Of a stretch of 64,000 nt of DNA, positions 44,014 through 51,345 are shown piece by piece. This DNA comes from Verrucomicrobiota bacterium (lineage in GTDB: Bacteria > Verrucomicrobiota > Verrucomicrobiia > Chthoniobacterales > UBA10450): NCBI GenBank assembly GCA_003218375.1, contig QHNH01000024.1, forward strand, positions 1 to 64,000, written 5' to 3'. Under the pieces are notes generated by a model. That model did no database searches and was not told the DNA's origin. It was given only the letters and a program-made list of their open reading frames with translations. The position numbers and the translations under genes were made by a program. Numbering within the stretch: position 1 is the stretch's first letter; every line of letters starts with the position of its first letter.

Positions 44014-44897
44014 CTTGAGACTCGTCCCGCGACCGCTGCGGCCCGTTTCCGAATTTCCTCCAGGAACACTTTGCTGGAGGGGCGCAGGTTTTTCTGCCAG
44101 AGGACAGCGACGACGAGCGGCGGGAATTGCGGGAGCGGTAGAGATCGCAAGCCCTTTTCGAGTTTCGTCCCGGGGATAGCAAGGGACAGCCCGGCGCCGA
44201 AACCGAGCGAAACGTAAATCGGGATAAGATCCATTGCGCTCACTTCCACCCGGGTCGGCCAATTGACCCCCAGGCGCGCAAGCCGGGCGTGAAATTGCTT
44301 TACCATTACCTCCTCCGGCGGGAGCGATATGAGTGTTTCAGTTGGCTTCCCGTTCCGCCACAAGTCCATCGCGGATTTCACTTTCATGCGGCGTGGCACG
44401 ATTAGAATAAGGGACAATTTGAACAGGACCGCGGAATGAATCCCAGCCGCGGGCTTACCCTCCAGCTCAGTCACTGCGAGATCGATCTTGCCTTTGCGAA
44501 GCAGCGCTTCGGCACTGGCCTGGTTCGCGTCGTGGAGTTGCAAGCGCAGGGCGGGATACTTTCGCTTGTGCTGTCGTAGGAGAGCCGGCAGATGATTGCG
44601 CAGGATTGTCGCGGGCGCGGCCAGGCGAAGCAATGTGTCCTCTTCTCCCCGCAAGCGATTCGACATTTCGAGAACTCTCCCGAAAAAAGGCTCGGCGAAG
44701 GCAAACAGTTCATGACCAGCCGGCGTGAGGGCGAAGGGCCGCCGATGAAACAATCTTAATCCAAGTGTCTTTTCCAACTGGAGAATCTGGCCGCTGACGG
44801 CCGGCTGCTGAATCCCGTAAGGCATCCTGCGGATGGCGGCGCTGATCCCACCGTGGGTAGCGACGTGATAGAACAGCTCGAGGTGATGAATATTCAC
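44010..44897 (-). CDS. LysR-type transcriptional regulator
   Basis: 295 residues. The N-terminal winged helix-turn-helix reads [16 protein letters not shown] and ISGQ-like [19 protein letters not shown]. The remainder is the periplasmic-binding-like co-inducer domain. The 3' end overlaps the aminotransferase by 4 bases, so it may control the pyrimidine cluster, but its own promoter faces the desaturase gene. The dyad at 44907-44921 just before its start is the candidate operator. The effector is unknown. Confidence 0.9.
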   Translation of the reverse strand: MNIHHLELFYHVATHGGISAAIRRMPYGIQQPAVSGQILQLEKTLGLRLFHRRPFALTPAGHELFAFAEPFFGRVLEMSNRLRGEEDTLLRLAAPATILRNHLPALLRQHKRKYPALRLQLHDANQASAEALLRKGKIDLAVTELEGKPAAGIHSAVLFKLSLILIVPRRMKVKSAMDLWRNGKPTETLISLPPEEVMVKQFHARLARLGVNWPTRVEVSAMDLIPIYVSLGFGAGLSLAIPGTKLEKGLRSLPLPQFPPLVVAVLWQKNLRPSSKVFLEEIRKRAAAVAGRVSS

Positions 44898-44906
44898 TCC
44901 GGTATC

Positions 44907-44921
44907 ATCGATTTAATCGAT
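44907..44921. promoter_or_regulatory. Candidate LysR operator dyad
   Basis: ATCGATTTAATCGAT is a near-perfect dyad 10 bases upstream of the LysR start, in the 82-base divergent gap. A related half-site (TTATCGATTA) follows at about 44936-44945. LysR proteins typically bind such T-N11-A dyads in divergent promoters. Confidence 0.5.
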
Positions 44922-44979
44922 TTGCATAGCAATATTTATCGATTAACGCGATCGACCTCGGAGCGCTTATCCTGCATCC

Positions 44980-45771
44980 ATGATTATCCTGATCTTTGCG
45001 ATTGCCGCCGGTTGTATCGCAGCGGAGAAATTCTGGCCGGCCATGGAACTTCCGCGCGTCCGCGCGTGGTGGCCCCGGGTTGTTCTGATCAACGCCATTC
45101 AACTCGGATTTACCTGGCTGGCAGGCCTCACCTGGAATCGTTGGCTGGGGCATTGGTCGCTCCTTCACCTGAGCGAATATCTCCGACCCTGGAATTCGGC
45201 CATCGTTGTTTATGTTTTCTCCACCTTCGTTTTCTACTGGTGGCATCGCTATCGCCATGAATCGCAGTTTCTCTGGCGTGTCTTGCACCAGATTCATCAC
45301 TCCGCGCGTCGACTTGAAATCTTGACCAGCTTTTACAAGCATCCAGTCGAGATCTTGCTCAACTCCCTCCTCAGCAGTTTGATCGTTTACACGCTCTTTG
45401 GCTGTGATGTTATTGCCGGAGCGTATTACACGCTGTTGATCGCGGTGGGCGAATTCTTTTACCACTGGAACATCAAAACCCCGCAGTGGCTGGGTTACTT
45501 TTTCCAACGGCCGGAGTCTCACCGCGTGCACCATCAGGGCGCTGCGGCTACGAAGATTGGAGGGAAGATCGCTTTGACGACATGCTCGCGTTTCGCGATG
45601 TGCACGCGCCGGCTGTGGCGAATGGTGCGCCGCTCCATTTCTTGCCGACATGTATCGGCTGCTCGAAAAGATGGGCCTGTGCCGCAGCGAGCGCGCCGTC
45701 CAGCCCACGAGAACCCCAAACCTCGCAAAAGAACAGCGCGATCCGATCTCCAATCAATGATCCGAATTTAG
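44980..45771 (+). pseudogene. Sterol desaturase/fatty-acid hydroxylase family protein with damaged C-terminus
   Basis: The first ~185 residues are sound. There are three or four membrane segments and the di-iron histidine boxes WWHRYRHE, HQIHH and RPESHRVHH. Just after HHQG (about 45540) the frame changes. The expected tail (CGYEDWREDRFDDML, then FRDVH) continues in another frame, and a further in-frame-looking piece (FLADMYRLLEKMGL) in the third. The usual WDMLFGT-type segment between them is absent, so material has been deleted as well as shifted. Enzymes of this family hydroxylate or desaturate lipids at the membrane. It is divergent from LysR. A true loss or an assembly error cannot be separated here. 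Confidence 0.7.
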
Positions 45772-46688
45772 AGAAGAGGTTCGAAGCCGAAACCGGCCAG
45801 CAGTTCGCCGCCCGCAAGTATTTTCTGGATGCCTTCCTTGTCCTCGAAAGCACGCTGCTTGTGATGATCGGTCAGACCCCAGCACGGCTCGGCGCAAAGG
45901 AACGGGCCGCCGTCGGACCACAGCGTCAGATACGGCACGCCGGCCAAATCGAGGGCGACCGTTCGGCCTGAAGGCGGATCGGAAAAAGTAAATCCGCGAT
46001 CTGGAACATCGACCAATTCGAGAATGTAGGAGCCGGGAAGTTTTTCTCGTTCGAACGGCATCTGGCCACCGGCGAATTGAATGTCTTCGGTCTCGCCGCT
46101 GAGATAATTGTCGGGAGAAAAATGGCGGCGGTAAAGGCCGGCCGGCATTTCGAAGCGGAACGACTCGAACGACGTCGCGGCAAACCCGGGATGCAGACCG
46201 AACCCGACGTGCGCGGTCAGTTCCGGCTCGTGGTTCTTGAAGCGAAACGAAACCGAAACGCGCTCCGCTTCGATCCGGTAGGTTAGGTCGAGCGAAACCT
46301 GGAGCGGATATTCCGTCGCCGAAAAATCTTCCGGCGTGATGCGATAAGTCAGTTCGTCGTCGCGATTCGATTCGACGCGGTGCCAGATTTTCCCGCGCAG
46401 AAAACTGTGGGTCCCGCCGCGAATTTCCTGGCCGCGGTAGAGCGTGCGCTCGTTTTTGATCCGGTGGAGATAGTAGCCCATCACCGTCGCGTGGTTCGCC
46501 CAGCCTTTTTCAGGCGGAGCGGTCTCGTTGTCCCGATTTAGGAACCCGATCCAATCACCGCCCGCATTCCGCCGCGCGACACTGATCAGCTCTGCGCCCA
46601 GACGCGAAACGATGAGACGCACACCTTTCGCTTCGTCGGTCAGAATATCGAGGAGCCGGTCACCCCGCTGCTCTTCGTTTCGGAACAT
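45768..46688 (-). CDS. Aldose 1-epimerase family protein
   Basis: 306 residues with the mutarotase beta-sandwich signatures: LGAELISVARRN near the start, GGTHSFLRGKIW, VGFGLHPGF (catalytic His), and LTLWSDGGPFLCAEPCWGL (catalytic Glu) near the end. It interconverts sugar anomers or epimerises a related substrate. The ATG is itself part of the palindrome end (CGGAACAT) at 46681, so its first four codons come from the repeat. It is convergent with the damaged desaturase gene, overlapping it by 4 bases. Confidence 0.85.
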   Translation of the reverse strand: MFRNEEQRGDRLLDILTDEAKGVRLIVSRLGAELISVARRNAGGDWIGFLNRDNETAPPEKGWANHATVMGYYLHRIKNERTLYRGQEIRGGTHSFLRGKIWHRVESNRDDELTYRITPEDFSATEYPLQVSLDLTYRIEAERVSVSFRFKNHEPELTAHVGFGLHPGFAATSFESFRFEMPAGLYRRHFSPDNYLSGETEDIQFAGGQMPFEREKLPGSYILELVDVPDRGFTFSDPPSGRTVALDLAGVPYLTLWSDGGPFLCAEPCWGLTDHHKQRAFEDKEGIQKILAGGELLAGFGFEPLL

Positions 46689-46786
46689 AAGCCTCTGGCT
46701 TGTGCGCCCAGCGGAGTTTTACTCCGCTGCAAAACGGCAGCGGGCAGAATGCCCGCTGGGCGCACAGGCCAGAGGCCCATGTTCCG
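46681..46786. repeat. Large palindrome, CGGAACATA family copy 2
   Basis: Ends CGGAACATAAGCC and GGCCCATGTTCCG are inverted, with TGTGCGCCCAGCGG mirrored by CGCTGGGCGCACA. Two small hairpins occupy the loop. It is related to 29292-29404. It lies between the glutamate dehydrogenase stop and the aldose epimerase start and contributes the epimerase start codon. Confidence 0.85.
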
Positions 46787-46804
46787 CCGTGCAGAATTCG
46801 CCGC

Positions 46805-48067
46805 TCACGGGAACAAACCGCGGGCGTGCTTCGCTTTCATCACCCGCTCGACACCGATCGCCATGGCGGCGGTGCGGTGCGAAATCTTGTGCGCCTTCGC
46901 CCGCTTGATCACCTGCGCGAACGAATGCTCGAGGATGCGGAACAGTTTGTCGGTCACTTCGGTTTCGGTCCACATGAAGGCCTGGAGGCCCTGGACCCAT
47001 TCGAAGTAGGAAACGATCACGCCGCCCGCGTTGCAGAGAATGTCGGGAATAACGAAGAGCTCGTCCCAGCGTTCGTTGAGAATGAGATCGGCCTCGGGCG
47101 TGGTCGGGCCGTTCGCGCCTTCGGCGAGAATGCGGCATTTCAATTTCGCGGCGTTGCCCTTGTTGATGACGCGATCGACCGCCGAAGGAACGAGCACGTC
47201 ACACGGCATGGTAAGCATCTCGTTGGGATCGACCCGGTCGGCTTCGTCGAACGCGCGGAGGTGGCCTTTCTTGATCACGTGCTGTTCCGCTTTCGCGACG
47301 TCGATGCCATTTGGATTGTAGAGCGCCACGGTGGCGTCGCTGATGCCGACGATTTTCATGCCGGTGTTGAGCGCGAGCGATAGTGCCGCCACGGAGCCGA
47401 CGTTGCCGAATCCCTGCACGATCGCGGTGCATTTTTTCGGATCGAGTTTCAACATGTCCGTCGCGCGCTCGATCAGGTAAACGACGCCGCGCCCGGTCGC
47501 CTCGCGCCGGCCTTCGGTGCCGCCGATCGAGACCGGCTTGCCCGTGACAATTTCGTTCACGCAATAACCCTGGTAAACGGAATACGTGTCCATGAACCAC
47601 GCCATCACCTGCTCGTTGGTCCCCATGTCGGGGCCCATGATATCGGTGTGCGGGCCGACGAACGGGATCATCTCCTGCATGTAACGGCGCGAAACGGACT
47701 CCAATTCCGTGCGGGAAAGCTTGGTCGGATCACAAGCCACGCCGCCTTTCGCGCCGCCGTAGGGCAAATTCGCGAGGGCGCATTTCCAGCTCATCCACAT
47801 CGCGAGCGCGGCGGTTTCGCCCATGGAAAGATTCGGCGCGAATCGCGTGCCGCCCTTGGTCGGGCCGAGGGTGAGGTGATGCTGGACCCGATAACCCTGG
47901 AAAGTCTGGGTGCTGCCGTCATCCATGTGCACCGGCAGGGTGACGGCCATGGAGCGCTTCGGGAGCATGAGCCGATCGCGATCGTTCTGGTCGATCTGGA
48001 GGTAATCGGCGATGACCTGGAACTGGTCGCATGCCATCTGGAAAACTTCGTCGTTGTAGATGCTCAT
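46805..48067 (-). CDS. gdhA: Glu/Leu/Phe/Val-type glutamate dehydrogenase
   Basis: 420 residues. Catalytic Lys-region motif LPYGGAKGGVACDP, substrate-binding QHHLTLGPTKGGTRF, and the nucleotide-binding GFGNVGSVAAL. The length suits the hexameric small-type enzyme. It interconverts glutamate and 2-oxoglutarate plus ammonium with NAD(P). The enzyme would dispose of ammonium released by pyrimidine catabolism, though it is not in that operon. Monocistronic, flanked by palindromes on both sides. Confidence 0.95.
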   Translation of the reverse strand: MSIYNDEVFQMACDQFQVIADYLQIDQNDRDRLMLPKRSMAVTLPVHMDDGSTQTFQGYRVQHHLTLGPTKGGTRFAPNLSMGETAALAMWMSWKCALANLPYGGAKGGVACDPTKLSRTELESVSRRYMQEMIPFVGPHTDIMGPDMGTNEQVMAWFMDTYSVYQGYCVNEIVTGKPVSIGGTEGRREATGRGVVYLIERATDMLKLDPKKCTAIVQGFGNVGSVAALSLALNTGMKIVGISDATVALYNPNGIDVAKAEQHVIKKGHLRAFDEADRVDPNEMLTMPCDVLVPSAVDRVINKGNAAKLKCRILAEGANGPTTPEADLILNERWDELFVIPDILCNAGGVIVSYFEWVQGLQAFMWTETEVTDKLFRILEHSFAQVIKRAKAHKISHRTAAMAIGVERVMKAKHARGLFP

Positions 48068-48162
48068 AAAAGGCGGAGCCGGAAGGTAGAATGCCCCGGC
48101 GCGAAATTCAGGTGCTATTTGCGCTGGAGGGGTGGGGTCGTCAAATCGAATTGATGGAACGC

Positions 48163-48253
48163 AGGTGGATCGCGCGCTCCGTCGCGCGCTCCTAAATCAA
48201 CGCGCCTCTGGCGCCAATTGTTAGCATCGAGCGACGGAGCGCTCGATCCACCT
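48163..48253. repeat. Large palindrome with AGGTGGATCG ends
   Basis: AGGTGGATCGCGCGCTCCGT at the left is mirrored by ACGGAGCGCTCGATCCACCT at the right across a loop with a small GCGCC hairpin. It lies in the divergent gap between gdhA and the Cys/Met enzyme gene. Confidence 0.8.
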
Positions 48254-48293
48254 CGACGCAGCGAAGGCGCTACAGTAAAGAAAAGCAGCGCGG

Positions 48294-49427
48294 ATGAAAA
48301 CAGATCGCAAAATGCGGATCGAAACTCTGGCGGTGCACGCCGGGCACGAGATCGATGGCGCGACCGGCGCGGTGGCGACGCCGATCCACCTTTCCACCAC
48401 GTTCGAACGCGACCCGGAAGGTGGTTATCCGCACGGATACATTTACGGCCGGAGCGCGAACCCGAACCGGCAGGCGCTCGAACAAGGACTGGCCGCGCTC
48501 GAAGGCGGCGAAGAGGCGTTCGCCTTTGGCTCTGGTCTCGCGGCTTCAAGCGCAATTCTGCAAGCGCTCGCAGCCGGCGATCATGTCGTCGCGCCGACGG
48601 ACGTTTATCACGGGATGACCAAACTGCTGCGCGAAGTTTACATGCGCTGGGGGCTCGAAGTGAGTTTCGTGGACATGACGAAACTCGGTTTGGTCAGGGA
48701 AGCCATGGGCCCGAAGACGAAGCTGATCTGGATCGAGACGCCGTCCAATCCGCTCCTGAAAATCACGGACATCGCCGCGGTGGCGGAGATCGCGCACACC
48801 GCTGGCGCGATCTGCGCCTGCGACAACACCTGGGCGCCAATCGTGCAGCGGCCGCTCGATCTCGGGGCGGATTTCGTAATGCATTCGACCACGAAATATT
48901 TGGGCGGGCATTCCGACGTAACCGGCGGCGCCCTTATCGCGAAAACCAAAACTGATTTTTCCGAGCGCGTCCGCGAAATCCAAACGACCTGCGGCGGCGT
49001 CCCCTCGCCTTTCGATTGCTGGCTGATCCTGCGCGGAATGCGTTCGCTGCCATGGCGGATGCGGGCGCATTCGGAAAACGCGCTCAAGGTCGCGACGTGG
49101 CTCGCCGATCACCAGCGGGTGGAACGCGTCCATTACCCGGGATTGGCCTCCCACGCCGGTCACGAAATCGCCGCGCAGCAGATGAACGAATTCAGCGGGA
49201 TGCTCTCCTTTGAAGTGCGCGGCGGGAAGGAGGCAGCGGTAGGTGTCGCGGCGAAGACGAATCTTTTCGTGCGCGCCACGAGCCTGGGCGGCGTGGAAAG
49301 TTTGATCGAGCATCGCGCCTCGATCACAGGCGAAGATCCGCGGACGCCGCAGGGATTGCTAAGGCTTTCCATCGGGCTCGAGCATCCGGACGATTTGATC
49401 GAGGACCTGGCGCAGGCGCTGGAATAA
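48294..49427 (+). CDS. Cys/Met-metabolism PLP enzyme (cystathionine gamma-synthase/lyase type)
   Basis: 377 residues. The trans-sulfuration family signature is complete: YGRSANPNRQALEQGLAALE, FGSGLAASSA, TPSNPLLKI, and Schiff-base Lys K201 in HSTTKYLGGHSDV. The sequence alone does not separate cystathionine gamma-synthase, gamma-lyase and beta-lyase. A start at the second Met (48312) is possible. The heptamer element A3 follows the stop by about 5 bases. Confidence 0.9.
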   Translation: MKTDRKMRIETLAVHAGHEIDGATGAVATPIHLSTTFERDPEGGYPHGYIYGRSANPNRQALEQGLAALEGGEEAFAFGSGLAASSAILQALAAGDHVVAPTDVYHGMTKLLREVYMRWGLEVSFVDMTKLGLVREAMGPKTKLIWIETPSNPLLKITDIAAVAEIAHTAGAICACDNTWAPIVQRPLDLGADFVMHSTTKYLGGHSDVTGGALIAKTKTDFSERVREIQTTCGGVPSPFDCWLILRGMRSLPWRMRAHSENALKVATWLADHQRVERVHYPGLASHAGHEIAAQQMNEFSGMLSFEVRGGKEAAVGVAAKTNLFVRATSLGGVESLIEHRASITGEDPRTPQGLLRLSIGLEHPDDLIEDLAQALE

Positions 49428-49432
49428 AAGGA

Positions 49433-49562
49433 AAGCTCCAAATTCCAAGCTCCAAGCTCCAGAGAAACTTCAAACAACGAAGCTCCAAAAGCGTCGCCGC
49501 TGGTTTGATGTTTGGTGCTTGGAGCTTCTCTGGTGCTTGGAGCTTGGTGCTTGGAGCTTTCC
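49433..49562. repeat. Heptamer element A3 (AGCTCCA type, empty)
   Basis: The left arm has AGCTCCA, AATTCCA, AGCTCCA, AGCTCCA, GAGA, AACTTCA and AACAACG. The right arm in reverse complement has AGCTCCA, AGCACCA, AGCTCCA, AGCACCA, GAGA, AGCTCCA, AGCACCA and AACATCA. The loop is ~17 bases (agcgtcgccgctgg). It lies between convergent genes. The architecture and GAGA break match A1 and A2. Confidence 0.92.
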
Positions 49563-49569
49563 GGTCGGC

Positions 49570-51198
49570 TTACGGCCGGACTCGGCTGAAGCGGCCGCGC
49601 ACGAGCGTAACCACATCGCGTAACTCGGCGACGTGCAGCAAATACGCGGCGCCGAAGAATGTCGCGCTGCCCACGGCAATCGTAACCAACAAGCCGACCG
49701 CTTTCCGCCCCAGCGTCGCCCCCGCCGCCGCGAAAACAAAATGCTGCGCGAGCAGGCAGATTCCGGCGAGCAAGGCCCCAGCCAGAAGCAATTTCGCGAG
49801 CGTCTTGATCATGGCGCCGGTTTCGAGGCGGCCCGCATAACGGCGCATCATCGTGTAGAGCATGACGAAATTCGTGAACGCCACCAGGCTCGTCGACAAC
49901 GCGAGGCCGCGGTGGCCGAGCTCGAGGTGAAACGTGAAATAGTAGTTCAGGCAAAAATTCACCACGATCGAGCAAAGGCTCACGAACATCGGCAGATTGC
50001 GCTTATCGAGCGCGTAAAAAGCCGGAGCGAGAACCTTGTCGGCGGAGTAAGCGACGAGACCGATGGCGTAACAGCGCAGGGCGAGCGCGGTCTGCTCGGT
50101 CGCGAACGCGTTGAACTGGCCGTGTTCGTAAATCAGGCTGATGATCGGGTTCGCGAGAATGATCAGCCCGATCGCGGAGGGAATTGTCAGCAGCATGACA
50201 AGCCGGATCGCATGCGAAAGCGCGCCGCGAAATTCTTCCTTGTTCCCGAGCGCGGCACTGCGCGAGACCAGCGGCAGGGCGACGGTCGCCACTGCTACCC
50301 CGAAAATGCCAAGGGGCAATTGCATGAGACGAAAGGCGACGTTGAGCCAGGTTATGGCGCCGTCGCCTAATTTCGACGCGAAGCCGCTGTTGACCGCGAC
50401 GTTTATCTGCACGGCACTAGCCGCGATGGTGGCCGGTCCCATGATCGCGAGGATGGTGCGCACGCCGGGATCGCGCCATTTGAAGTCGGGTCGGAAACGA
50501 AAACCGACCCGGCCTAACGAGGGTAATTGCACGACGAGCTGGAGCAACCCGCCGATGAGCGTGGCGATGGCGAGCCCCATCAAACCGCGCTCGCCGAAAT
50601 GCGGATGGCGCCAGTCGGCCTGCGGCTCGAGCCAGTAACAGAGCGCGACCCCGCCGACGATCGAGCCGAGATTGAAAAAGCTCGAAGCCATGGCCGGCAT
50701 GCCGAAAACATTTCGCGCGTTCAGCATTCCCATCACCAGTGCCGCCAGCGAGACCAGCAGGATGAACGGGAACATGATCCGGGTGAGCTGAATGGTGAGC
50801 GCGGCCTTTTCCGGCGGAAATCCAGGCGCGAGAATCTCAATGAGGACCGGCGCGCCAATGATCCCGAGCACGGTGAGCCCGCTCATGAAAACAACCGTGA
50901 GGGTGGCGACCTTGCTGGCGAGCCGCCAGGCCGAGTCGTCGCCTTCCGTGGCGATGCGGCGAGAGAAGGTCGTGACGAAAGCGGTGGAGAGCGCGCCCTC
51001 GGCAAAAAGATCGCGCAACATATTAGGCGCGCGGAAGGCGGTCAGGAACGCGTCCATGTTGCGCGACGCGCCGAAGAGGGCGGCGAAGATGACTTCGCGA
51101 AGCAAGCCAAGGACGCGGCTGCACAAAACGGCGACCCCCACCACACCGGTGGCGCGGGTGCTGATGCGTTTGTTTGCAGGGATCGCCGCCTCGTTCAC
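49570..51198 (-). CDS. murJ: Lipid II flippase MurJ
   Basis: About 542 residues from a GTG at 51198 (VNEAAIPANKR). The frame stays open upstream to 51345, but that part translates the palindrome at 51250-51340. About 14 membrane helices. MurJ signatures: RVLGLLREVIFAALFGAS, the FRAPNMLRDLFAEGALSTAF block, and QLPLGIFGVAVATVALP. It moves lipid-linked peptidoglycan precursor across the inner membrane. It is 3' to the DUF2339 gene and transcribed in the same direction. Confidence 0.93.
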   Translation of the reverse strand: MNEAAIPANKRISTRATGVVGVAVLCSRVLGLLREVIFAALFGASRNMDAFLTAFRAPNMLRDLFAEGALSTAFVTTFSRRIATEGDDSAWRLASKVATLTVVFMSGLTVLGIIGAPVLIEILAPGFPPEKAALTIQLTRIMFPFILLVSLAALVMGMLNARNVFGMPAMASSFFNLGSIVGGVALCYWLEPQADWRHPHFGERGLMGLAIATLIGGLLQLVVQLPSLGRVGFRFRPDFKWRDPGVRTILAIMGPATIAASAVQINVAVNSGFASKLGDGAITWLNVAFRLMQLPLGIFGVAVATVALPLVSRSAALGNKEEFRGALSHAIRLVMLLTIPSAIGLIILANPIISLIYEHGQFNAFATEQTALALRCYAIGLVAYSADKVLAPAFYALDKRNLPMFVSLCSIVVNFCLNYYFTFHLELGHRGLALSTSLVAFTNFVMLYTMMRRYAGRLETGAMIKTLAKLLLAGALLAGICLLAQHFVFAAAGATLGRKAVGLLVTIAVGSATFFGAAYLLHVAELRDVVTLVRGRFSRVRP

Positions 51199-51249
51199 GG
51201 ACGCAACAGAACAGCGGAGTCGCGTCTTACGAAAGCAGAATGTCAGGCG

Positions 51250-51340
51250 CTCTTCTGTAGCCGTCGCCCTGTGGGCGACGTGAGAGTTGCGTTCGATGCG
51301 CTCCGCCACGTCGCCCACAGGGCGACGGCTACAGAAGAGG
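51250..51340. repeat. Palindrome of the TGTAGCCG family (two arms)
   Basis: The left arm 51250-51285 and right arm 51306-51340 are inverted copies of CTCTTCTGTAGCCGTCGCC plus the GTGGGCGACG stem. Each arm is itself a hairpin. It lies between murJ and the DUF2339 gene. A single unit of the same family is inside the protease gene at 28613. Confidence 0.85.
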
Positions 51341-51345
51341 CGCAA

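Noticed and set aside
48218-48955. 245-residue plus-strand ORF overlapping the Cys/Met enzyme
   Set aside because: Arg-rich shadow frame that starts inside the intergenic palindrome; the PLP enzyme frame carries all family motifs.
51199-51345. N-terminal extension of MurJ
   Set aside because: These codons are mostly the TGTAGCCG palindrome; MurJ homology begins after the GTG at 51198.
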